From NCBI GenBank assembly GCA_036655975.1, contig JAVVPD010000024.1, positions 1 to 28,416 on the forward strand: a stretch of DNA of 28,416 nucleotides, in the 5' to 3' direction. A program made the position numbers and the translations under genes. Positions 24,101-28,416 of the stretch are shown here, piece by piece. The first letter of the stretch is position 1. Every line of letters begins with the position of its first letter. The notes beneath the pieces were generated by a model. That model worked only from the letters and a program-made list of their open reading frames with translations, did no database searches and was not told the DNA's origin. The DNA is from CASQEL01 sp036655975. Its GTDB lineage: Bacteria > Desulfobacterota > Desulfovibrionia > Desulfovibrionales > Desulfovibrionaceae.

Positions 24101-24235
24101 TTCTGTGCTGAGGGAGATATTTTTTTCTTCCACGGTATAGAGGGCGCGCACGGCGACAAAGCCGATTGCAAGCACAAACAGTAATTGGATGGCAAATCCC
24201 GCCGAGATTTTTTTCCAGATTTCTATATTTTGCAT
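21104..24235 (-). CDS. membrane hybrid sensor histidine kinase with two receiver domains and a degenerate HPt domain
   Basis: This is a 1043-residue sensor. In order: membrane segment 13-33, a long helical extracytoplasmic sensor (about 34-315), membrane segment 317-336, HAMP (about 338-390), a short coiled coil, HisKA with phospho-His429 in SHEIRTPMNAVIG, a HATPase domain (LTQVLINLAGNALKF, DTGMGM, FGGTGLGLAISRRLVELMHG), receiver 1 with Asp717 (LVDWHMPQMNG), receiver 2 with Asp863 (FMDVQMPVMDG, with K-P at ITKPL), and a C-terminal HPt-like helical bundle (about 930-1043). In that bundle the phospho-accepting position is Tyr987 (YTLRGVAESIGA) instead of His. The signal sensed is unknown. Its start overlaps the end of the glycosyltransferase gene by 13 bp. 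No output regulator is adjacent. Confidence 0.93.
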   Translation of the reverse strand: MQNIEIWKKISAGFAIQLLFVLAIGFVAVRALYTVEEKNISLSTEYQPLTQNALTLRRALLISTTNYSDYLLESDSQHWISAFAALQSVQKSLHELKTTIDSNPAFAHLANLCADTTLYINTYIELALSFKKIHTELLQTSAQLTSTIALSTDIVANYLQFSNNVLRSEQEKLSPQALASFSTRMHTISTLSQKMAHLRRNLLMPNTAIQLQFTPQADSIQQNHAEMTELLQQTVYLENHPTAVSLLLHLDTQLSTWQKLENDYLAQSIQAATIDEKRIITRRQALEHTGLLAVQAHSMVFDELHQQAEATAMASRTLLSIIFIIFTCGCVIAVWLTRHITGPLLRTRNFALAVSGGDLSQQLHLEQKDEIGQMAEALSIMVDTLKNKIHEAQEKEAEALQARNQAVEAQAIAEEASRAKGDFLARMSHEIRTPMNAVIGLSHLSLKTTLTTQQHNYISKILVSARNLMGILNEILDFSKIESGKLEIDSIPFSIDDVLDNVSSVLSLRALEKNIEFLFQMDGSIPYSLIGDPLRLTQVLINLAGNALKFTEQGSVIIKCSVLERDSRSVKLYFSVHDTGMGMSPKQCQGLFQPFAQADGSITRRFGGTGLGLAISRRLVELMHGTISVESTPGTGSIFSFDITLSIAPILPDEQEATLTGLRVLAVDDSPLALEIINENLTALGMDATSVPDGQSALAAATAAHNEARPFDLVLVDWHMPQMNGIELARLLKNSADLKDPPVILMLSAYDIGLQRTEAQQAGISYFISKPITPKTLQESILETLGKALPILSGAEATVSNPHQSQWDSVKGSRVLLVEDNEINQEIAKEMLTSVGMRVDIAENGQQALQAVHTHSYALIFMDVQMPVMDGLEATRTLREQGFSLPIIAMTAHAMRGDKKISLDAGMNDHITKPLDPELLTRTLLYWLRPTSNPVLNTLRGLEHMAGNNRLYIQALNSFTRRYSAAFTEISHNLAAHKLQQALHILYTLRGVAESIGAHPLSEATHTLMEHLENTPDTYTEALTAFHTALDAALGAIHEQTQQ

Positions 24236-25281
24236 GAAGTCGCTGTATCCGTGGGTAAAAGCGTTGAAGGAGTATAGGTTGTGGCAAGATCCAGGAAAAA
24301 TTGTTTGTGTTGGAGTAAGGCTGGGGTGTTCAATTCGTCAAAGAGCATGGCATAGGCCGCGCATAAGTGCTGTCGCCGCAGGGGAAGTTCTGCCATTCTT
24401 CGGTTTTGCAGCTGCTGCCTCACCATATTTTCAAGCACGGTAACCACATATTGTGCCCTGTGGGTGTCGGTATGGTAAAGGGACACGCATTCCTGCCCCT
24501 GACGCGCAATTTTTGCCAGAGTCAGGGGCTGCTGCAAGGCCGCACGCGCGATGGCGGCGGCCTCGCAGGCATTGCCCCGAGGGTACAAGGGCAGCAATTG
24601 TTCACCGGGGGTGAACAGTTCTTCCAGACCGTGGGGGCTGTGTTCCATCAGGAGGGCCGCCCCGCAGGCCATGGCTTCAAAGCAGCGAAAATTGAGTTCT
24701 GACGCGGCTGTCTGGTTGAGTACAATCTGCGCGCGGTGGAAAATGTTTACATAATCACCGCTGGTGACAAAAAGGGGGTGTATCCGCCGGAACGCGTCCA
24801 AAAAAGGTTTGCGCTCTGGAATATTTTTGGGCGCGAGCGTGCCCACAAATGTTACCGGAATGTCCCGCACGCTCTCCCGCACACTGACCGTATCCGCCGG
24901 AGCGAACAGAGGTAACCATTCGGCAGACAGATTCTGGCTGGTGAACAGGGGCACATGTTCCCGCTGGGCTACAAAAATGTGGTCATAGGCATACGCTATA
25001 CTGAAATGCCACGGATTATAATAGGTATCAATGCTGTAATAGGCCAATGGGCAGGGCAGGCTTTCAATGGCGGGGAAATAGGGTAAATTTCCCGAATCGC
25101 AACAAAATACCGCATCCGGTACAAAACCCTGCGCGCATACCTGCTGATAAACATGAAAGGCATGCACCGGATGGGTGATGCAATGGTCGCAATGCTTGGC
25201 TATACCTATACTTAGTACAGAATGTCCGGCAGCTCGAAATGCGGCTACTAAAAAGGGGGCATCCAGATTAAGAATACGCAT
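24223..25281 (-). CDS. CgeB-like glycosyltransferase family protein
   Basis: This 352-residue cytoplasmic protein has a GT-B-like fold. The N-terminal half resembles the DUF3880/CgeB part (AFRAAGHSVLSIG near residue 15, YYSIDTYYNPW, AYDHIFVAQRE). The C-terminal half matches the glycosyl transferase 1 pattern: PVTFVGTL, then LNFRCFEAMACGAALLMEHS and LFTPGEQLLPLYP, where the E-A-M-A-C-G-A motif contacts the sugar nucleotide. After about residue 270 there is a helical tail. It probably modifies a surface glycan or flagellin, but donor and acceptor are unknown. The ribosome site is weak (GGAT). It lies 17 bp after a small unknown gene and overlaps the kinase start, so all are one transcript. Confidence 0.75.
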   Translation of the reverse strand: MRILNLDAPFLVAAFRAAGHSVLSIGIAKHCDHCITHPVHAFHVYQQVCAQGFVPDAVFCCDSGNLPYFPAIESLPCPLAYYSIDTYYNPWHFSIAYAYDHIFVAQREHVPLFTSQNLSAEWLPLFAPADTVSVRESVRDIPVTFVGTLAPKNIPERKPFLDAFRRIHPLFVTSGDYVNIFHRAQIVLNQTAASELNFRCFEAMACGAALLMEHSPHGLEELFTPGEQLLPLYPRGNACEAAAIARAALQQPLTLAKIARQGQECVSLYHTDTHRAQYVVTVLENMVRQQLQNRRMAELPLRRQHLCAAYAMLFDELNTPALLQHKQFFLDLATTYTPSTLLPTDTATSCKI

Positions 25282-25298
25282 AGTGGGATCCGTGGTGG

Positions 25299-25619
25299 CT
25301 AATTGTCTGGATTTTCGCCCAAAAATTCCAATACATCAAAATGTACGCTGTCTAGAATGTGTGAAAGTTTGTCCATACATTCTTCACCCACGGCATGCCC
25401 AAGAAGTTTTATTAGAAATGCCGTACGCTTGGCGTTTACTAACGCTTGGTAGCCAGGGCCGGGGCTATAGGGAATAGCGTTCACGGTATCAGAAAAATCT
25501 TGCAGATCTTTTTGGCTTATTCCCTTAATGGGCTGGGCTTCATCGTCAATAAAAATAATGTTGTCTTTAATAGACAGCATGACAGCCTGTTCACGCATGT
25601 AGGCAATGCAAACTTCCAT
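25299..25619 (-). CDS. small protein of unknown function
   Basis: This 106-residue soluble protein has no signal peptide or membrane segment. The middle contains a beta-like segment (LSIKDNIIFIDDEAQPI), and the C-terminal half is helical (AFLIKLLGHAVGEECMDKL, ending in an acidic LGENPDN tail). The ATG has AAGGA at good spacing, and the gene is packed between rluD-coaE (18-bp gap) and the glycosyltransferase (17-bp gap), which supports a real gene. I recognise no family. Confidence 0.7.
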   Translation of the reverse strand: MEVCIAYMREQAVMLSIKDNIIFIDDEAQPIKGISQKDLQDFSDTVNAIPYSPGPGYQALVNAKRTAFLIKLLGHAVGEECMDKLSHILDSVHFDVLEFLGENPDN

Positions 25620-25637
25620 AAAATATTTTCCTTCACT

Positions 25638-27251
25638 TCAAGATGTTAGTACAGGAGCTTTGGCAAGGCATTCTGCCGCATAGTTACGGCGTAGCAGGGT
25701 CAATTGCTCCACCAGCGTTGCGGCTTTGTGCTGCAAGTCCGCCAAGGTGCCGCTATTGTCCACCACGCTATGGCAGGCCTTAAGTTTGCGCGCAATGGGC
25801 CATTGCCATGCTTCTATGGCGGCAAGGGTGGCGGCGTCCCATCCTCGAGAAAGCTCCACCCTGTGCTGGCGTGCAGCAGGAGGACAATCTACCCCTATCA
25901 ATAAGGGGCTGTCCATACCGTCAGACTGTGCATTTTTTGTCGCCTCTTGCCAGTGGGCTTCTAAGTACAGGGGCACTTCCGCCACGCTTACAGCTTCTTC
26001 ACGCTTTTGGCACGCTTGCCAGAAAACTTCTAAACTGTGACGGGCTAAGGCGTGGGTGTAGGCCTCCACCTCGCGCCTAATGGCGGGATTTTCGTTCATA
26101 GCGTGGCGCAAAGCCGTGCGGTTCACCGGAGCCTCGTCATGGGGAATGAACCTATCCCCGTAACGCTGGCGCAAAAACAGCCAAGCATCCGCGTGGGGGG
26201 CGTAGGCGGTTTTAAGCACTTCATCCGCACTCCAAGTGGGCAGGCCCTCACGGCCCAAAGCTTCGGTCAGGGCGCTTTTGCCACAACCGGGGTTGCCTGT
26301 AATAATCACCCTTTGCATGCGCCAAGTCAAACGCTGAAAACAGTTGACAAAATCCGCAGGGGGCGGGCATTTGAAGACCATTTCCTCGCCACTGACCGGA
26401 TGGGTGAAAGCCAATTGCCACGCATGCAGCATTTGACGGGGGGGCGTGTAATCGCCTGCGGGAACACGCGGGCCGTACAACGAATCCCCCCACAAAGGAT
26501 AGCCCGCGTGGGCCATGTGCACCCGTATTTGGTGCGTCCGTCCCGTAAAAATGCGTACACACAGCAGGGCAAAACGTCCCTCAGGGTCGGCGTACACGCG
26601 CTGCCAGTGTGACAAGGCAGGTCTACCGCCTTGTTCTTCAGGTACTACCGCCATTTTAACCTTGATGCTGGGGTGGCGGCCTAAAGGTTCGTCTACATCA
26701 CCTTCTTCTGGGGGAACGCCGTGGACGAGGGCCAAGTATTCCTTGTGTACCTCGCGTTCGGCAAAGGCTTCGCTCATGCGGAGGCGGGCGGCTTCGGTTA
26801 AGGCAATGAGTATCAGACCGCTTGTGTCTTTGTCTAAGCGATGCACGATGCCGGGGCGTAAACCTTCCTGCTGGTGCAATTGCGGAAAATACCCCACTAG
26901 CCGGTGCACCAAGGTTCCCTCTGGGCAGGAAGGGCAGGGGTGCACGGTCAGGCCGGCAGGCTTATGCAGCAAGGCCAGGTGTTCGTCATGCCACAAACAG
27001 TCAATGGCGCCTTCCTCGGCGCGTACACATTCTTCCCCGCCTTCTGGCTGTTCCAAACAGACGTGTTGTCCCGTCAATACGCGGCTTTTGGGCACGCTGA
27101 CCCGACGCATATCCACCGTACAATCCCCTGATTGTACGGCTTTTTTAATCTTTTCACGGGACAAGTCGGGCAGGCGGTCACTCAAAAAGCGGTCGAGCCT
27201 CTGACCTTGATCTGCATCTGAAACAATAAACGTTTGCGCGTTGGTAGTCAT
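25638..27251 (-). CDS. rluD-coaE: fusion of RluA/RluD-type pseudouridine synthase and dephospho-CoA kinase
   Basis: This 537-residue protein has two catalytic parts. Residues 1-70 are an S4 RNA-binding domain (RLDRFLSDRLPDLSREKIKK). About 85-300 are an RluA-family synthase with catalytic Asp140 in HRLDKDTSG and the GRTHQIRVHMAHAGYPLWGD motif, expected to make pseudouridine in 23S rRNA. From residue 312 it continues as CoaE, the last step of coenzyme A synthesis: P-loop GNPGCGKS (319-326), VAEVPLYLEAHW, and the closing helix with VVDNSGTLADL. The usual DAD motif reads SAD (341-343). An internal Met312 has no ribosome site, so a true fusion is likely. It starts 3 bp after the NlpC/P60 stop. Confidence 0.92.
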   Translation of the reverse strand: MTTNAQTFIVSDADQGQRLDRFLSDRLPDLSREKIKKAVQSGDCTVDMRRVSVPKSRVLTGQHVCLEQPEGGEECVRAEEGAIDCLWHDEHLALLHKPAGLTVHPCPSCPEGTLVHRLVGYFPQLHQQEGLRPGIVHRLDKDTSGLILIALTEAARLRMSEAFAEREVHKEYLALVHGVPPEEGDVDEPLGRHPSIKVKMAVVPEEQGGRPALSHWQRVYADPEGRFALLCVRIFTGRTHQIRVHMAHAGYPLWGDSLYGPRVPAGDYTPPRQMLHAWQLAFTHPVSGEEMVFKCPPPADFVNCFQRLTWRMQRVIITGNPGCGKSALTEALGREGLPTWSADEVLKTAYAPHADAWLFLRQRYGDRFIPHDEAPVNRTALRHAMNENPAIRREVEAYTHALARHSLEVFWQACQKREEAVSVAEVPLYLEAHWQEATKNAQSDGMDSPLLIGVDCPPAARQHRVELSRGWDAATLAAIEAWQWPIARKLKACHSVVDNSGTLADLQHKAATLVEQLTLLRRNYAAECLAKAPVLTS

Positions 27252-27254
27252 AGT

Positions 27255-28416
27255 TTACCGGGTAGCCTCTGGCACGGTGGAAAAACCGCGAATTCTTTGT
27301 AACAGGGTTGCATCATCCTGAGCATTGGGTAATTCCTTGCCCGGCTGCAATGAGGTGATCACGCAACGCCCGATGACATGGCGCCCGTCGTTCTGCCCGT
27401 TGTCGTCCACGCGCACTCCCCAAATATTATGGAACATTGCAGGCGTATTTTTATATTTGCCCACATACAGGCCTACGTGCCCGCGCATCCATAGTAAGGA
27501 GGCAAAAGGTATGGCATCGCTGCCTATGGCTTGTTCCTTACTTTCTGGCGAGAGACCTTCCAGACTATGATAGCGCCAAGCCTTGGCTTGCGAGGCGGAA
27601 TTGCGCGGCAACCACAAGCCAAAAGGTGCGAATAAATCACGGGTGGTGGAGGAACAGTCCCGTTCACCGTTCATGCCTCCCCAGCCATAGGGTTGTCCTA
27701 ACATTTGATTGCCGATAACCGCAATAAGTTTAGGCAACAAAGGCAAGGGTTTGATAACCGCCTCTGCGTCCGTCAAACGCGCAACGCTGATGCTTGCGGT
27801 GTTTCCCGGCCCGCGTACGGGCACCATCACCGTAAGTTCGGTGTCCGAAGCCCGTAAAACAGGGAATATAGCGCCGACATGCACCCGCCCGAGGGGCAAA
27901 CCCCTGTCACTGATGATAGAAACATCGTCTTTAATCAGTGCTGCGTAACGCCCGTTCTGGTAGCGCTGTTCAAAGCTACTGTCCACCGTGCCCACGTTTT
28001 CTACCGGCAACCAGCCGCCAGCCATGGGAGTTTCTACAAAATACCATTGCTGATCTTGAGAAATGTGGGTGATAAAGAGCGGTGTGCCCAAGGGCAAGGC
28101 CGAATATTGAAAATTGTCAAAGGGATTTTCAACAGCGTTTTGCGCGGGCTTACTATACCGTGGTTGATTGGTGGGCAATTCGCGCAGGCTGGCGTGGGTT
28201 AGAGTAATCCCTTCAAGGGCGAGCGAGGGATATTTTTTTATTTGTGCGTTTATCTGGAGGGCTGTCCAGTCTGCCGTGGTCCACGGGCTGCTATCAGCCT
28301 TGTACCCTCTTGGTTTACCAAAGGTATTTCGCATATCTCTGGCTTTAATCGAAGCCTTGCCCATGCCCCATGGCCCAAAAAATATTTTATTAAAACGGGT
28401 GTCCTGTACCATCTGT
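27255..28416 (-). CDS. NlpC/P60 peptidase with SH3 domains (5' end beyond window)
   Basis: This is a cell-wall peptidase of the type that cuts the gamma-D-glutamyl-diamino acid bond of muropeptides, closely resembling the Desulfovibrio vulgaris protein DVU_0896 of known structure. The visible 386 codons hold the N-terminal stabilising region (RFNKIFFGPW), two SH3-like modules (for example LFITHISQDQQWYFVETP with GGWLPVENVG), and the NlpC/P60 domain. That domain has catalytic Cys in GERDCSSTTRDLF, His in RGHVGLYVG and a second His in MFHNIWGVR. The frame stays open to the right edge. The ATG at 28412 falls inside conserved sequence, so the true start and the export signal lie outside the window. 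It heads the five-gene minus-strand set in this window. Confidence 0.9.
   Translation of the reverse strand, partial: QMVQDTRFNKIFFGPWGMGKASIKARDMRNTFGKPRGYKADSSPWTTADWTALQINAQIKKYPSLALEGITLTHASLRELPTNQPRYSKPAQNAVENPFDNFQYSALPLGTPLFITHISQDQQWYFVETPMAGGWLPVENVGTVDSSFEQRYQNGRYAALIKDDVSIISDRGLPLGRVHVGAIFPVLRASDTELTVMVPVRGPGNTASISVARLTDAEAVIKPLPLLPKLIAVIGNQMLGQPYGWGGMNGERDCSSTTRDLFAPFGLWLPRNSASQAKAWRYHSLEGLSPESKEQAIGSDAIPFASLLWMRGHVGLYVGKYKNTPAMFHNIWGVRVDDNGQNDGRHVIGRCVITSLQPGKELPNAQDDATLLQRIRGFSTVPEATR

Overview
This 28.4 kb window looks like chromosomal DNA of a sulfate-reducing deltaproteobacterium of the Desulfovibrionaceae. The main reasons are a periplasmic [NiFeSe] hydrogenase (HysAB) very close to the Desulfovibrio type, a Desulfovibrio-type DnaA, an RluD-CoaE fusion, an NlpC/P60 peptidase resembling Desulfovibrio DVU_0896, and isoleucine synthesis through citramalate. 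No phage, transposon, CRISPR array, rRNA or tRNA was recognised. Almost all of the DNA is ordinary core genome.

Layout. (1) 1-4.3 kb, plus strand: the tail of an unknown gene, a YggT membrane protein, a DUF465-like small protein, then ilvB-ilvN, a hairpin terminator, and ilvC. (2) 4.3-5.7 kb: G/C-rich palindromes, a possible 31-residue leader ORF, and an iron-dependent alcohol dehydrogenase. (3) 5.7-13.9 kb, minus strand: acpS-nnr-tsaE, lysC-cimA, then hysB-hysA from their own promoter. hysA reads through an in-frame UGA as selenocysteine, so a conventional gene call would lose its last 21 residues, including two nickel ligands. (4) 14.0-15.4 kb: ugd, broken by a 10-N assembly gap. (5) 15.4-21 kb: three small genes of unknown function, ruvA-ruvB-thyX, and dnaA behind a region with two DnaA boxes. 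(6) 21.1-28.4 kb, minus strand: a tightly packed set of NlpC/P60 peptidase, RluD-CoaE fusion, unknown small protein, CgeB-like glycosyltransferase and a large hybrid histidine kinase.

How the genes fit together. cimA supplies the 2-oxobutanoate branch and ilvBNC the shared branched-chain steps; lysC feeds aspartate-family synthesis. The hydrogenase oxidises periplasmic H2, and its UGA codon implies that selenocysteine machinery is encoded elsewhere in the genome. RuvAB, ThyX and DnaA form a DNA replication and repair neighbourhood.

The observations most worth a second look are the recoded hysA with its SECIS-like hairpin; the hys promoter with a perfectly centred dyad; an 18-bp dispersed repeat starting at stop codons and associated with a shared family of palindromic terminators; loss of the phospho-accepting His in the kinase HPt domain; and replacement of the DnaA arginine finger by His. 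I did not find a clearly new multi-gene system.
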